DNA of 64,000 bases from NCBI RefSeq assembly GCF_031010195.1, contig NZ_JAUAMC010000001.1, forward strand, positions 434,001 through 498,000, written 5' to 3'. The first letter of the stretch is position 1. Each line of letters opens with the position of its first letter. Below the pieces are notes generated by a model. That model saw only the letters and a program-made list of their open reading frames with translations, had not been told where the DNA came from and ran no database searches. The translations under genes and the position numbers were made by a program. The stretch is from Halomonas sp. SpR8 (GTDB lineage: Bacteria > Pseudomonadota > Gammaproteobacteria > Pseudomonadales > Halomonadaceae). Below, piece after piece: positions 1 through 9,524 of this stretch.

Positions 1-1568
1 TTACGCCGCCTGCGGATCTGCGTAAGCTTTATGAATCCGGCCGGGGCTCGGTAAAACTGCGTGCCCGCTATATTCGCGAAGAAGCCAATATCGTCATCAC
101 CTCGGTGCCGTATCAGGTTAGCGGTGCCAAGGTACTTGAGCAGATTGCTGCCCAAATGCAGGCTAAAAAGCTCCCCATGGTGGCCGACCTGCGCGATGAA
201 TCGACCCATGAAGAGCCAACACGGCTGGTGATTGAGCCGCGCTCCAACCGCATCGATGTTGAGTCGCTGATGGCACACTTGTTTGCCACCACCGACCTTG
301 AAAAGAACGTGCGGGTGAATATGAACGTGATCGGCCTGGATGGTCGCCCACGGGTAATGCCGTTGCCTGAAATGTTGGGCGAGTGGCTGCAGTTCCGCCG
401 CAGTACGGTACGCCGCCGTTTAGAGCACCGTCTAGGCAAAGTCGAAGACCGCCTACATATCCTGGAAGGCCTGCTGATTGCCTACCTGGATCTTGACGAA
501 GTGATCCGCATCATCCGCGAAGAGGATGATCCCAAAGCCTCGCTGATCGCTACTTTCAGTCTTTCCGAACGCCAGGCCGAAGCCATTCTCGAGCTGCGCC
601 TGCGTCACCTTGCCAAACTCGAAGAGATGAAAATTCGCGGCGAGCAGGATGAACTGGAAAAAGAGCGCAAATATTTACAGGGGCTGCTGGGTAGTGAAGC
701 CAAACTTACCACCCTAATCGAAAAAGAGATCCGTGCCGCCGGTAAAGAGCACGGCGATGAACGCCGCTCACCGCTGGTAGAGCGTGAAGAGTCCAAGGCG
801 CTGTCTGAAGTGGAACTCATGGGTGCCGACCCGATTACCGTAGTGCTATCGGACAAAGGCTGGATTCGTGCCGCGAAAGGGCACGACATCGACCCCGAAG
901 GGCTCTCCTATAAAGCCGGGGACAGCTTCCAACTGGCGGCGAAGGGTAAAACCAATCAGCCGCTGGTGCTGCTAGACGATACGGGGCGGGCCTATACGCT
1001 TTCAGCGCATAACTTACCCAGTGCCCGGGGCCAGGGTGAGCCAGTGACCGGGCGGGCTAACGTTGCCGCCGGGGCGAAAATGGCGGGGCTAATGTTTGCG
1101 CCTCCCGAGCGACGTTTCGTGCTTGCCACCGATGGCGGCTACGGCTTTATAGCGCGGCTCGATACGCTCACCGGTAAAAATAAAGCCGGTAAAGCGGTGC
1201 TTAGTCTACCCAAAGGCTGCAACGTGATGGCACCGGTTGACGTGCCTGAGGGCGACGAATTGTGGGTTGCCTCGGTTTCAAACGAAGGCCGGCTGCTGTT
1301 GTTCCCGCTAGATCAACTACCTGAGATGTCCAAAGGCAAAGGCAATAAGATGCTCGATATCCCAGGCCCGCGGGCAGCGCGGCGGGAAGAGTTTGTCACG
1401 GGCATTGTCGTACTAGCGTCTAGCGACGCGCTTATGATTCATGCAGGTAAACGCAAGCTAACGTTAAAAGCTGACGATCTGGCTTATTATCGCGGCGAGC
1501 GAGGTCGACGCGGCAGCAAGCTGCCTCGTGGTTTCCAAAAAGTAGACTGGTTAGAGGCAGGGGAATAG
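1..1568 (+). CDS. parC: DNA topoisomerase IV subunit A, 5'-truncated by window edge
   Basis: The frame is open from base 3 to the stop at 1566-1568, giving about 521 residues of a family usually near 750, so the N-terminal part with the catalytic tyrosine lies outside the window. ParC with ParE forms topoisomerase IV, which decatenates daughter chromosomes. The visible part starts in the tower/coiled-coil region, with the family block [19 protein letters not shown] followed by [18 protein letters not shown] and [18 protein letters not shown]. The C-terminal beta-pinwheel region follows from about residue 250 of the visible part. The spacing of these blocks is that of ParC rather than GyrA, and no GyrA box (QRRGGKG) is seen. 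serB follows after 20 bases, suggesting co-transcription. Confidence 0.95.
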   Translation, partial: TPPADLRKLYESGRGSVKLRARYIREEANIVITSVPYQVSGAKVLEQIAAQMQAKKLPMVADLRDESTHEEPTRLVIEPRSNRIDVESLMAHLFATTDLEKNVRVNMNVIGLDGRPRVMPLPEMLGEWLQFRRSTVRRRLEHRLGKVEDRLHILEGLLIAYLDLDEVIRIIREEDDPKASLIATFSLSERQAEAILELRLRHLAKLEEMKIRGEQDELEKERKYLQGLLGSEAKLTTLIEKEIRAAGKEHGDERRSPLVEREESKALSEVELMGADPITVVLSDKGWIRAAKGHDIDPEGLSYKAGDSFQLAAKGKTNQPLVLLDDTGRAYTLSAHNLPSARGQGEPVTGRANVAAGAKMAGLMFAPPERRFVLATDGGYGFIARLDTLTGKNKAGKAVLSLPKGCNVMAPVDVPEGDELWVASVSNEGRLLLFPLDQLPEMSKGKGNKMLDIPGPRAARREEFVTGIVVLASSDALMIHAGKRKLTLKADDLAYYRGERGRRGSKLPRGFQKVDWLEAGE

Positions 1569-1588
1569 ACAATGGCAGGAGCTAATTG

Positions 1589-2512
1589 ATGGCAGGCGGT
1601 GATTTGATCCTAACCGTACTAGCAGCACGTTTAACGGCCGATATTCAAAGGCAAGTAGATGCGTTAATTGCGCAGTTTGTCTTGCAGGAAAGCAGCACTC
1701 AACGGCTTGCCGATGTTTCTCTAGATGGCGAAGACATTGACTGCGTTGAGTATCGTCTGACAGGCGAGGTAGATGTTGAGGCAGTGCGTAAAGCGGCGCT
1801 AGTGCTGAGCGAAACCCTGAGCGTGGATATCGTTATTCAGCAAGATGCTCGCGATCACGTGCAGCCCCGCTTGGTTTGTTTCGATATGGACTCCACGTTG
1901 ATCAAAGCCGAAGTGATTGATGAGCTGGCACGCCACCACGGCGTCGGCGATGAAGTGGCTGAAGTCACCGAGCGTGCCATGCGCGGCGAGCTGGATTTCA
2001 AGGCGAGCTTTCGTGAGCGCATGAGCAAGCTGGCCGGTTTGGATGAATCAGTGTTAGCGGAGATTGCTGAGGAACTGCCGTTGATGGACGGCGTTGAGCG
2101 GTTGATGGCCAATCTAAAGCGCTTGGGCTATCGAACTGCCATCCTCTCCGGCGGCTTCACCTACTTTGCTCGCTACTTGCAGGAGAAGCTGGGATTCGAC
2201 GAGATCCATGCCAACGAACTGGTGATCGAAAATGGCAAGGTGACCGGCGAGGTGTGCGAGCCGATAGTGGATGCTGAGCGTAAAGCCGAACTGCTAGAAA
2301 CCATAGCGCTACGGCAAGGTTTTAGCTTGGATCAGACGATTGCTGTGGGCGATGGCGCCAATGATCTCAAAATGCTAGCCAAAGCAGGTATGGGCATCGC
2401 GTTTCGAGCCAAACCTATGGTGCGTGCTCAGGCGCGACAGGCGATATCGTCGGTGGGCCTGGACGGCGTGCTCTATTTGCTTGGCTATCAGCAGCATGAC
2501 TTAACGTCGTAA
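1589..2512 (+). CDS. serB: Phosphoserine phosphatase SerB
   Basis: SerB hydrolyses O-phosphoserine to serine, the last step of serine synthesis. The protein is 307 residues. The N-terminal 90 residues look like a degenerate ACT-type regulatory part. The HAD core starts with the DMDST nucleophile motif (D99, D101). It is followed by ELDFKASFRERMSKLAGL, the LSGGFTYF motif II region and the VGDGANDLKML metal-binding motif. I chose the ATG at 1589 because AGGAG at 1577-1581 lies 7 bases ahead; a TTG directly upstream is less likely. It follows parC by 20 bases and ends at a strong shared terminator against the pha operon. Confidence 0.95.
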   Translation: MAGGDLILTVLAARLTADIQRQVDALIAQFVLQESSTQRLADVSLDGEDIDCVEYRLTGEVDVEAVRKAALVLSETLSVDIVIQQDARDHVQPRLVCFDMDSTLIKAEVIDELARHHGVGDEVAEVTERAMRGELDFKASFRERMSKLAGLDESVLAEIAEELPLMDGVERLMANLKRLGYRTAILSGGFTYFARYLQEKLGFDEIHANELVIENGKVTGEVCEPIVDAERKAELLETIALRQGFSLDQTIAVGDGANDLKMLAKAGMGIAFRAKPMVRAQARQAISSVGLDGVLYLLGYQQHDLTS

Positions 2513-2528
2513 AAAATAGGACATCAAA

Positions 2529-2561
2529 AAATAAGGGGTGCTTGCGAGCACCCCCTTATTT
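2529..2561. terminator. Bidirectional terminator between serB and phaG
   Basis: A 14-base stem (AAATAAGGGGTGCT, 2529-2542) with a TGCG loop pairs with 2547-2561, with one extra C in the right arm. A-rich sequence on the left and T-rich on the right give U-tracts for both strands. It sits between the convergent serB and antiporter operon. Confidence 0.9.
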
Positions 2562-2578
2562 GCCTTGTTAGCATGGCG

Positions 2579-2965
2579 TTAGCCATGGCCTTTATCGGGG
2601 TGAGGGACGGGTTTGTCGCCGACTTCTTCAGCCCTTAGTTCTACTGGATGGCCCTGGGTTTTAACCGCATGCTTTAAGCGCAGGTGCAACCCGGACTTGG
2701 CCAGCAGGTGGGCGCTGACGGGGGCAGTGATAAACAGAAATAGCGTAATCAGCAATTCTTGAATATCCGGCTTGCCATCGACACTCCAGAAATACAGCAT
2801 TGAGGCCATCAGCATACAGCCGATGCCTAGCGTGGTGGCCTTGGTGGGGCCATGCAGACGCATGTAGAAATCCCGCAAATGTGCCATTCCCAACGAGCCG
2901 ATAAATACAAAGATTCCGCCAGCGATCAGCAGCAGTGAGATAACCGCTTCAATAATTAATGACAT
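2579..2965 (-). CDS. phaG: Cation/proton antiporter subunit G (PhaG/MnhG type)
   Basis: Small 128-residue subunit of the multi-subunit Mrp/Pha-type monovalent cation/proton antiporter in the inner membrane. About three hydrophobic segments are visible (residues 3-25, 42-60, 68-88). The family block MAHLRDFYMRLHGPTKATTLG sits between the first two, followed by a hydrophilic charged tail. It is the last gene of the six-cistron operon, 43 bases after phaF, and ends at a strong terminator. The subunit is needed for complex assembly in characterised systems; no catalytic residues are assigned to it. Choice of the transported ion (Na+ or K+) cannot be read from the sequence. Confidence 0.92.
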   Translation of the reverse strand: MSLIIEAVISLLLIAGGIFVFIGSLGMAHLRDFYMRLHGPTKATTLGIGCMLMASMLYFWSVDGKPDIQELLITLFLFITAPVSAHLLAKSGLHLRLKHAVKTQGHPVELRAEEVGDKPVPHPDKGHG

Positions 2966-2986
2966 AGTTCCCCCTGGCTCATATCC

Positions 2987-3017
2987 ATCATTCGATCATT
3001 CATGTTAATCATTCGAT
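2987..3017. repeat. Short direct repeat at the end of phaF
   Basis: ATCATTCGAT occurs at 2987-2996 and 3008-3017 with a 21-base period. The second copy overlaps the phaF stop codon (3009-3011). On the minus strand the duplication yields a second in-frame I-E-stop sequence downstream of the true stop. Confidence 0.7.
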
Positions 3018-3278
3018 GATGTCCCCGCGCAGAATATATTTGCACACCGCCACGGTGCTGATAAAACCGAGCATTGCGATCAATAGCGCCGACTCGAAGT
3101 AGGTTTTGCTGTTCAGCCACAGCCCCAACAGCACGATCAGCGCAATCGAGTTGACGTACATGGTGTCTAGGGCAAGCACCCGGTCGGGCAGACTAGGGCC
3201 AATGGTCAGCCGGTAGAGATTCATCAGCAGTGCCATCACGACCAGCGCTAAGGTGATATAGAGTGCAATGCTTAACAT
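3009..3278 (-). CDS. phaF: Cation/proton antiporter subunit F (PhaF/MnhF type)
   Basis: An 89-residue membrane subunit of the antiporter with three predicted helices (about residues 4-24, 35-56, 61-82). The family signature RLTIGPSLPDRVLALDT lies between helices 1 and 2. It overlaps the end of phaE by 7 bases, so translation is probably coupled. MrpF-type subunits are small accessory membrane proteins of the complex, and homologues occur in bile-salt and cation efflux contexts. Family assignment is firm; individual function within the complex is inferred from homologues. Confidence 0.92.
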   Translation of the reverse strand: MLSIALYITLALVVMALLMNLYRLTIGPSLPDRVLALDTMYVNSIALIVLLGLWLNSKTYFESALLIAMLGFISTVAVCKYILRGDIIE

Positions 3279-3769
3279 TCGTAAATCTCCTTTAGCGGAC
3301 GTTCGTAGCGTTCGCGTATTTGTTCGATCAGCCCCTCTTCATCGTCGACATTTAAAGCATGAATTAGCAGTGATTTCCCGTCCATACGCAGGTTGGCCGA
3401 AACGGTCCCCGGCGTCAGGCTGATCGTACTGGCGAGCAGAGTGATAGTGAAACGCTCTTCGAGCATTAACGGATATTCAATGAAATGAGGTTTAAGTTTG
3501 CGCCAGGGGTTAGCGATCAGATAAGCCACTTCAAAGTTGGCGATGACGATGTCGCCTAGCACTCGGAAGATAAAACGCAGCAAGGTAAACGGCTTGGCGA
3601 TCAGTGGCCGGGCATCCCAAAAGCGGTGGGTAAGCAGGGGAATCAAAATAGCTAACGAACCGCCTAACACGAATTGACCGAAGGCGTAGCTGCGTACCAG
3701 CAGTAGCCAAACCACTAGTAGTAAGATGGATAAAACCGGCGTGGGTAGCCAGGAACGCGGCGCGATCAT
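3272..3769 (-). CDS. phaE: Cation/proton antiporter subunit E (PhaE/MnhE type)
   Basis: A 165-residue antiporter subunit. It has two hydrophobic stretches near the N terminus (about residues 12-47). A basic linker and the family block FEVAYLIANPWRKLKPHFI come next, followed by LTPGTVSANLRMDGKSLLIHAL. This is typical of the MNHE family, whose C-terminal half lies on the cytoplasmic side. Its ATG overlaps the stop of phaD by 4 bases (ATGA), a standard translational-coupling arrangement, and it overlaps phaF by 7. No irregularity is seen, and length matches the family (about 160). Confidence 0.93.
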   Translation of the reverse strand: MIAPRSWLPTPVLSILLLVVWLLLVRSYAFGQFVLGGSLAILIPLLTHRFWDARPLIAKPFTLLRFIFRVLGDIVIANFEVAYLIANPWRKLKPHFIEYPLMLEERFTITLLASTISLTPGTVSANLRMDGKSLLIHALNVDDEEGLIEQIRERYERPLKEIYEC

Positions 3770-5277
3770 TGGGCATCTCCAGCTTCAGGTAGTAGCGTGC
3801 GAATCAGCACCTGGGGGTTGGCGAGTTGCTCCGCCGTGGCTTGAGTGTAGTTGCTCACAGGGCCTGCCAGTATGACTAATAGCGGCGCTGCGCTGAGCAA
3901 CCAAATAGCCCCGAACCACTGGCGAGGGGATAACGGACTGCCGTTGATACTGCCGCGTTGACTACGCCAAAATAGCGTAGAGCCCGCCCGTGAAAGCGCA
4001 ATTAGCGAGGCCAGGCTGGTTAGCAACAGCAGTGGCCAAAGCCACAGGCGTTGTATGCCCTCGGCAGCATTGAGCATCAGTGCTTTACCGATGGCCCCTG
4101 AAAGCGGCGGCATGCCTGCGACGGCGATCGCGCCGACAAAAAACAGCATGGCGAGTACCGCGCCTTGCACCATAGGGCGCCCTTTTACCAAGCGTGTTCC
4201 TGCCTTACCACGCTGTAGGCCGATCATTTCCGCGAGCAGGAATAGTCCGCCGGTAATCAGCGTGGTATGAATCAGGTAGTAGAGTAGCGCGGAGGTTGCC
4301 TCGGGCGAACCAAGCCCGATACCTGCCAACAGAGTACCTACCGACACTAGCACTAAGTAAGCAACCACTAGGCGTAAGTCTCGTGCGGCCATCACCCCAA
4401 CCCCAGCGATGGCGAGAGTAGCCAGCGATAGCCACCATATCCACGGTTGTTCCAGTGCTTCCAAGCCGCCTGCGCTATCGCCAAAAATGAGTGAGTAGAC
4501 GCGTAAAATGGCGTAGATACCCACCTTGGTCATGATCGCAAACAGTGCCGCCACCGGCGCCGGGGCAGAAGAGTAGGCTTTGGGAAGCCAGAAGTAGAGC
4601 GGTAGGATTGCCGCTTTTAAGCCAAATACCACCAGCAGCATCAGCGCGCCCGCCGTAACCAAGCCTTCACGCTCTGCCGGTAGTTCAGCTACTCGGATAG
4701 CCATATCCGCCATATTAAGCGTGCCCGTGGCGCCGTATAGAATCCCCACCGCAATCAGGAATAGCGAAGAGCCAGCTAAGTTGAGAACCACATAATGCAC
4801 ACTAGCCTGAATGCGCACTTTGCCACCGCCGTGCAGTAACAGCGCATAAGAGGCCAGCAGCAGTACTTCAAAAAAGACAAATAGGTTGAACAAATCACCG
4901 GTTAAAAAGGCGCCGTTAATGCCCAACAGTTGCCACTGAAAAAGGCCGTGGAAGTTGCTGCCTTTTTCATCATCACCTGCGCAGGCAAAGACCACCGCAC
5001 CAACGGCCAGCACGGCCGTAAGCAGCAGCATTAACGCTGAGAGGCGATCCAGCACCAGCACAATACCGAACGGGGCTTGCCAGTCACCCAGGGCGTAGTA
5101 GGTGACTTCACCGCTGTCGGCTTGGCGTAACAGGCCTATTGCTACCAGCAGCAGTAGCGCAGTAGCAACGACGCTGACAATACGCTTATAGCGCACTAAT
5201 CCCTGGCGCTGATAAAGCAGCAAGATGCCCGCAATGAGCGGTAAAACAACCGGAAAAACAATCAAGTGCTGCATCAT
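3766..5277 (-). CDS. phaD: Cation/proton antiporter subunit D (PhaD/MnhD type)
   Basis: A 503-residue polytopic protein with about 14 hydrophobic segments, homologous to the proton-pumping ND5/ND4/ND2-type subunits of respiratory complex I. The conserved block FFEVLLLASYALLLHGGG contains the key glutamate of the family. The lysine-containing segment LKAAILPLYFWLPKAYSSAP and the motif PVAALFAIMTKVGIYAILR follow, matching the proton_antipo_M family. It starts with two consecutive ATG codons (5277 and 5274), and the first overlaps the phaC stop. With PhaAB it is expected to form the ion-translocating core in the inner membrane. Confidence 0.95.
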   Translation of the reverse strand: MMQHLIVFPVVLPLIAGILLLYQRQGLVRYKRIVSVVATALLLLVAIGLLRQADSGEVTYYALGDWQAPFGIVLVLDRLSALMLLLTAVLAVGAVVFACAGDDEKGSNFHGLFQWQLLGINGAFLTGDLFNLFVFFEVLLLASYALLLHGGGKVRIQASVHYVVLNLAGSSLFLIAVGILYGATGTLNMADMAIRVAELPAEREGLVTAGALMLLVVFGLKAAILPLYFWLPKAYSSAPAPVAALFAIMTKVGIYAILRVYSLIFGDSAGGLEALEQPWIWWLSLATLAIAGVGVMAARDLRLVVAYLVLVSVGTLLAGIGLGSPEATSALLYYLIHTTLITGGLFLLAEMIGLQRGKAGTRLVKGRPMVQGAVLAMLFFVGAIAVAGMPPLSGAIGKALMLNAAEGIQRLWLWPLLLLTSLASLIALSRAGSTLFWRSQRGSINGSPLSPRQWFGAIWLLSAAPLLVILAGPVSNYTQATAEQLANPQVLIRTLLPEAGDAQ

Positions 5278-5606
5278 TCTCGGTCTTCCTTTTTACCGTC
5301 TACGTGGTCGTTACCTACTTCACTGCGCGCGCGCATTGCCAGAATGACCACGAACGCGGTCATTGCAAAGCCAATTACAATTGCAGTAAGCACCAGTGCT
5401 TGAGGAAGTGGATCAGCAACGTCAGCACCCTCAGAAACGATGGCGGGGCCATCGGTAGTTAAGCCGCCCATGGAGAACAGAAACAGGTTAACGGCGTAAG
5501 AGAGCAGCGTAAGCCCCACGACGACCGGAAACGTGCGGCCGCGCAACGTCAAGTAAAGGCCACAGGCTGTCAATACACCGGTGGTTATCGCGTAGAGTAG
5601 TTCCAT
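5274..5606 (-). CDS. phaC: Cation/proton antiporter subunit C (PhaC/MnhC type)
   Basis: A 110-residue membrane subunit related to NuoK of complex I. Three helices are seen (about residues 3-20, 26-46, 67-93), with the family block DPLPQALVLTAIVIGFAMTA between 66 and 85. The tail is short and charged. Its start overlaps the phaAB stop by one base (TAATG) and its stop overlaps the phaD start by four (ATGA), so the three core subunits are tightly coupled. Note that phaC is also used as a symbol for PHA synthase; this gene is unrelated to that enzyme. Confidence 0.92.
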   Translation of the reverse strand: MELLYAITTGVLTACGLYLTLRGRTFPVVVGLTLLSYAVNLFLFSMGGLTTDGPAIVSEGADVADPLPQALVLTAIVIGFAMTAFVVILAMRARSEVGNDHVDGKKEDRE

Positions 5607-8446
5607 TAGCGAGGTTCCTTGGCAGAGGGCGTTACAGCGCTGGTGTCGGCATCTTTTTCGGCGGCTTCGGTCACCGGGCGGTGGGCGGTGGTGACTTTGC
5701 CCAGATTGGCAAGAATCATCAGCGTGGCGCCTACCACGGCTAAGTACACACCTAGGTCAAAGAGCAGCGCGGTGGCCAGCTCAAAGGTACCGATCAGCGG
5801 TAGCGAGAAGTAACCGAAGGCCGAGGTTAAGAACGGATGACCAAACAGCCAGCTACCTAACCCCGTTAGGGTAGCAACGGCTACGCCAACCACGGCCACC
5901 GGCTGGAAGGGGAAGTCCAAACGCTCTTGCGCCCACGCCACGCCCCGCGCCATATATAGCAGGATCAGCGCTACCGCAGTAATCAGCCCGGCGATAAAGC
6001 CGCCGCCTGGCTGGTTATGGCCGCGCAGGAAGATAAACGCAGAAACCAGCAAGGCTAGCGGTAGTATCGTCATTGAAACAGACGTCAAAATTGCCGGGTA
6101 GCGGTCCGGCGACCATACCCGGCCTTCGCCATCACTGTGCGGTATAAACAGGCGTAATCGGTTGAGTAGTTTGAATATCGCGAGACCCGCAATCGCTAAT
6201 ACAGTGATTTCGCCTAGGGTATCGAAGCCACGGAAGTCAACCAGGATAACGTTAACCACGTTATAGCCGCCCCCGCCGGGCTTGCTGTTTTCCACAAAAA
6301 AGCTGGAAATCGACAGCATCTCACGGGTCATGACCGCGTAGTTAAGGCTGGCGACTACAAGCCCAAGTGAACCTGCTAGCAGCATATCGCGGATATTTCG
6401 CAGCGGGCTGGATTCTGGGGGCGTTTTCTGCGGCAGGAAAAATAGCGCCAGCATCAGCAGAATCATGGTGACAACTTCCACCGACAGCTGTGTCAACGCC
6501 AAGTCTGGCGCCGAAAAACGTGCAAAGGTAAGCGCTACAAAAAGCCCCACTACCGAGAGCATCAACAAAGAGATTAATCGGTAGCGGTGGGTGGCGGCGG
6601 TAGCAATGCCGCCGAATATCAACATGCCAGCGCCAATTAGGAGAATACCATCCAGTTCCTGATTGCCTGCTGCGCCGGTTAAGTCAGTGATTTGAACTAG
6701 ACCAATACCTCCCATCAACAGCGCCGCCAGCCACAGCCAGCCTACATAGCGCTGTAGCGAATTGCCTTCCAGTGTCGCGATAAGCTGCTCGGCGCGATAG
6801 CCCATAGCAACAACAATGCGCTCAAACACACGCCGGGCATCGACGCTTGCAAACTGCTGGGTAAACCGGCGTACATCAGCGTGACGCCAATAGAGCGCAA
6901 TACCCACCGCAAAAGCGAGCAAGCTCATAATCAGCGGCAGATTAACCCCGTGCCAGATAGCCAGATGAAAATCGAGCGGGCTGCCGATCACCGCTTGGCT
7001 GGCGAGCTCTAGTAATCCTGTGGCCATAAATGCCGGGAATAGACCGACTACTACGCAGAGCGCCACTAATATCTCTACCGGTAGGCGCATCAAATGCGGT
7101 GGCTCATGGGGCGATTTTGGCGGCGCTTCGCGGGCCGGTTTGAAGAACACGGCGTGCACTAAACGCAGCGAGTAAGCTACCGAAAGGATTCCACCGAGCG
7201 CTGCCAATGCAGGCAGTAGCCAGCTCAGTCCGCCTAAAACGGGCGTCGCTAGCGCTTCAGTGAAGAACATCTCTTTAGATAAAAAGCCATTAAACAGCGG
7301 GACTCCTGCCATGGCAGCCGCTGCCAATGTGGTCAGTAGCGCAGTGACAGGCATGGCTTTTTTAAGCCCACCCAACTGCTTCAGCTCTCGGGTACCGGTT
7401 TCGTGATCGATAATACCGGCGCTCATAAATAGCGCGGCTTTAAAAGTGGCATGATTGAGAATATGAAACAGTGCGGCCAAGATTGCCATGGGGCTACCGA
7501 TGCCCAACAGCACGGTGATCAATCCCAAATGACTCACCGTGGAGAACGCCAAAATGCCTTTGAGGTCGGTCTTCATCAGGGCAAACCAAGCACCATACAG
7601 CATGGTGATAATGCCCACCAATGAAACGACCACGCTCCACAGTTCGCTGCCGGCGATGGCGGGGTGCAACCGCGCCATCAGGAAAATGCCCGCCTTGACC
7701 ATGGTGGCAGAATGCAGGTAGGCCGAGACCGGCGTGGGTGCCGCCATGGCGTGGGGTAACCAAAAATGGAAAGGGAACTGCGCTGATTTGGTAAAGGCCC
7801 CTAGCAGCACCAAACCGAGCATAAGCGGGTAGCGCGGATCGGCAAGAATCATCTCACCGCTGGCCAGGACATCGCCCATGCTGTAACTGCCTGCCATATC
7901 GCCCAGTAGCAGTAGGCCAGCCAATAGCGCAAGACCGCCCGCGCCGGTGACGGTTAGCGCCATCCGCGCGCCTTTGCGAGCATCCGATTGGTGTGACCAA
8001 TAGCCGATCAGCAAGAAAGACGATAGGCTGGTGAGTTCCCAAAATAGCCAGAGCAAAATCAGGTTATCTGACATTGAAATGCCCACCATTGATGCCATAA
8101 ATAGCATCAGGAAGGCGTAGAATCGGCCAAAGGGTTCATCTTTTGCTAGGTAGTAGTGGGCATACAGAATAATCAGCAGTCCGATGCCTAGTATCAGCAG
8201 GTTAAACAGTAGCGATAGCCCATCCAGGCGAAACGCTAAGTCCAGCGCTAGTTCTGGCATCCAGGCAACAGAAAAACTTAGTTGCTCGCCATCCAGCAGA
8301 GCTGGCACGTTGAGTAGCGTCATTACTAAGGCGATAGCCGGCAGCACTGCCGTCGCAAGTGAGCATATATTGCGACCGTGGCGTTCGGTGAGTGCCGGCA
8401 CCAGTACGCCCAGCAGCGGCAATAAGGCTATCCAAAGCAGTGTCAT
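5606..8446 (-). CDS. phaAB: Fused cation/proton antiporter subunit A+B (PhaAB type)
   Basis: The largest antiporter subunit, 946 residues, joins what are separate A and B subunits in Bacillus-type Mrp operons. The N-terminal 600 residues are ND5-like, with the motifs [36 protein letters not shown] and [14 protein letters not shown]. The stretch around residues 640-780 carries the MrpA extension ([19 protein letters not shown]). The last 150 residues form the MrpB-like domain ([20 protein letters not shown]). Fusion of A and B is characteristic of the six-gene Pha-type (group 2) operons. The gene opens the operon; a divergent 172-base region separates it from the sodium channel gene. Confidence 0.95.
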   Translation of the reverse strand: MTLLWIALLPLLGVLVPALTERHGRNICSLATAVLPAIALVMTLLNVPALLDGEQLSFSVAWMPELALDLAFRLDGLSLLFNLLILGIGLLIILYAHYYLAKDEPFGRFYAFLMLFMASMVGISMSDNLILLWLFWELTSLSSFLLIGYWSHQSDARKGARMALTVTGAGGLALLAGLLLLGDMAGSYSMGDVLASGEMILADPRYPLMLGLVLLGAFTKSAQFPFHFWLPHAMAAPTPVSAYLHSATMVKAGIFLMARLHPAIAGSELWSVVVSLVGIITMLYGAWFALMKTDLKGILAFSTVSHLGLITVLLGIGSPMAILAALFHILNHATFKAALFMSAGIIDHETGTRELKQLGGLKKAMPVTALLTTLAAAAMAGVPLFNGFLSKEMFFTEALATPVLGGLSWLLPALAALGGILSVAYSLRLVHAVFFKPAREAPPKSPHEPPHLMRLPVEILVALCVVVGLFPAFMATGLLELASQAVIGSPLDFHLAIWHGVNLPLIMSLLAFAVGIALYWRHADVRRFTQQFASVDARRVFERIVVAMGYRAEQLIATLEGNSLQRYVGWLWLAALLMGGIGLVQITDLTGAAGNQELDGILLIGAGMLIFGGIATAATHRYRLISLLMLSVVGLFVALTFARFSAPDLALTQLSVEVVTMILLMLALFFLPQKTPPESSPLRNIRDMLLAGSLGLVVASLNYAVMTREMLSISSFFVENSKPGGGGYNVVNVILVDFRGFDTLGEITVLAIAGLAIFKLLNRLRLFIPHSDGEGRVWSPDRYPAILTSVSMTILPLALLVSAFIFLRGHNQPGGGFIAGLITAVALILLYMARGVAWAQERLDFPFQPVAVVGVAVATLTGLGSWLFGHPFLTSAFGYFSLPLIGTFELATALLFDLGVYLAVVGATLMILANLGKVTTAHRPVTEAAEKDADTSAVTPSAKEPR

Positions 8447-8552
8447 GGGATCATCCAGCGGCTAATATCAAAAAATCATAAGAGTACCACCAAGACGCCT
8501 ATGTAGCATTTTGATGGCGCAGGATACATCAAGTTAAACAACAGGATATCAC

Positions 8553-8584
8553 TTGTGTAGCAGGTGTGTAATTTTAGTATAAAG
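8553..8584 (+). promoter_or_regulatory. Possible promoter of the sodium channel gene
   Basis: TTGTGT (8553-8558) lies 16 bases ahead of TAGTAT (8575-8580), overlapping TATAAA at 8578-8583. These are partial sigma70 matches in the 172-base divergent gap between phaAB and the channel gene. No clear operator is seen. Confidence 0.3.
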
Positions 8585-8618
8585 TGTGCCGGTCAACCGT
8601 TAAGAGATTTTCAGCTCC

Positions 8619-9509
8619 ATGAGTGAACCATTCAATACCTGGCAAGCCCGCTTCGAAAAGCTGCGTAGTAACAAGTTTTTTGAAGCTATGGTAATTGCCA
8701 TTATCGTTATTTCTGCTCTGGTGATAGGGGCAAAGACCTACGAAGAAACCTCTCAGGTGGAGCAGTGGCTGCTCTATCTTGATATGGCAGTGACGATTTT
8801 TTTCCTAATTGAAATTTTAATCAGAATGGCCGCGGAACGCACACTGCTTAGTTTCTTTAAAAAAGGCTGGAACGTTTTTGACTTCTTAATTGTGACCGCC
8901 AGTCTGATTCCGATGGACGACTCGGAAATGGTGCTGCTGGCGCGATTACTGCGTATTTTCCGCGTACTGCGCTTGGTGTCGATGATTCCTGAGCTGCAGA
9001 TGCTGCTCAGTGCGCTGGTGAAGTCAGTACCGCGGATGGGCTATGTGGTGCTGCTGATGTTTATCATTTTCTATATTTACGCCGCCATTGGCAGCTTCCT
9101 GTTTCACAATGTCGATGAAGGGCTGTGGGGTAATATTTCGCTGGCGATGCTGACGCTGTTTCAAGTCGCTACCTTTGAGAGTTGGGCCACCGCGGTGCTA
9201 TATCCGGCCATGGAGGTTTACCCTTACGCCTGGATCTATTTTTTAACCTTCATCTTTTTAAACGCCTTTATTTTTCTCAATATGATGATCGGTATTGTGC
9301 TGGATGTCATGCAGAAAGAGAGTGCCCAGATGGCGCTGGATAACGGTGAGGGCGAAGAGGCTGAGCTGCAGTTGTTACGCAACGATGTTCACGGGCTAAA
9401 AGCCCAGCTTGACCGTATGGAGTCAGCCCTTGCTCATGCTCACGAGACATCTCGTGTCGGCCATAATGACGCCGACGCTGCGTGTAACGAAAAGCCCACA
9501 ACCGACTGA
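8619..9509 (+). CDS. Bacterial voltage-gated sodium channel (NaChBac family)
   Basis: A 296-residue single-repeat ion channel subunit, expected to form homotetramers in the inner membrane. S1-S3 are at about residues 20-100. S4 is at 104-123 with four arginines spaced by three (R109, R112, R115, R118). S5 is near 139-162, and the pore loop carries the filter T185-F186-E187-S188-W189-A190. S6 is at about 203-229, followed by an acidic neck and a heptad-rich tail (245-272) like the C-terminal four-helix bundle of BacNav channels. Characterised NaChBac relatives have TLESW at the filter, so F186 replaces the usual leucine while the sodium-selecting glutamate is kept. It lies 15 bases upstream of leuA and is divergent from the Pha antiporter. 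Confidence 0.93.
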   Translation: MSEPFNTWQARFEKLRSNKFFEAMVIAIIVISALVIGAKTYEETSQVEQWLLYLDMAVTIFFLIEILIRMAAERTLLSFFKKGWNVFDFLIVTASLIPMDDSEMVLLARLLRIFRVLRLVSMIPELQMLLSALVKSVPRMGYVVLLMFIIFYIYAAIGSFLFHNVDEGLWGNISLAMLTLFQVATFESWATAVLYPAMEVYPYAWIYFLTFIFLNAFIFLNMMIGIVLDVMQKESAQMALDNGEGEEAELQLLRNDVHGLKAQLDRMESALAHAHETSRVGHNDADAACNEKPTTD

Positions 9510-9524
9510 TTTAGGAGAGCTGCC

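Noticed and set aside
3766..8446. Assignment as complex I (nuo) or hydrogenase genes
   Set aside because: ND4/ND5-like subunits occur with E, F and G subunits and the MrpB-like domain, which only fits a Mrp/Pha antiporter.
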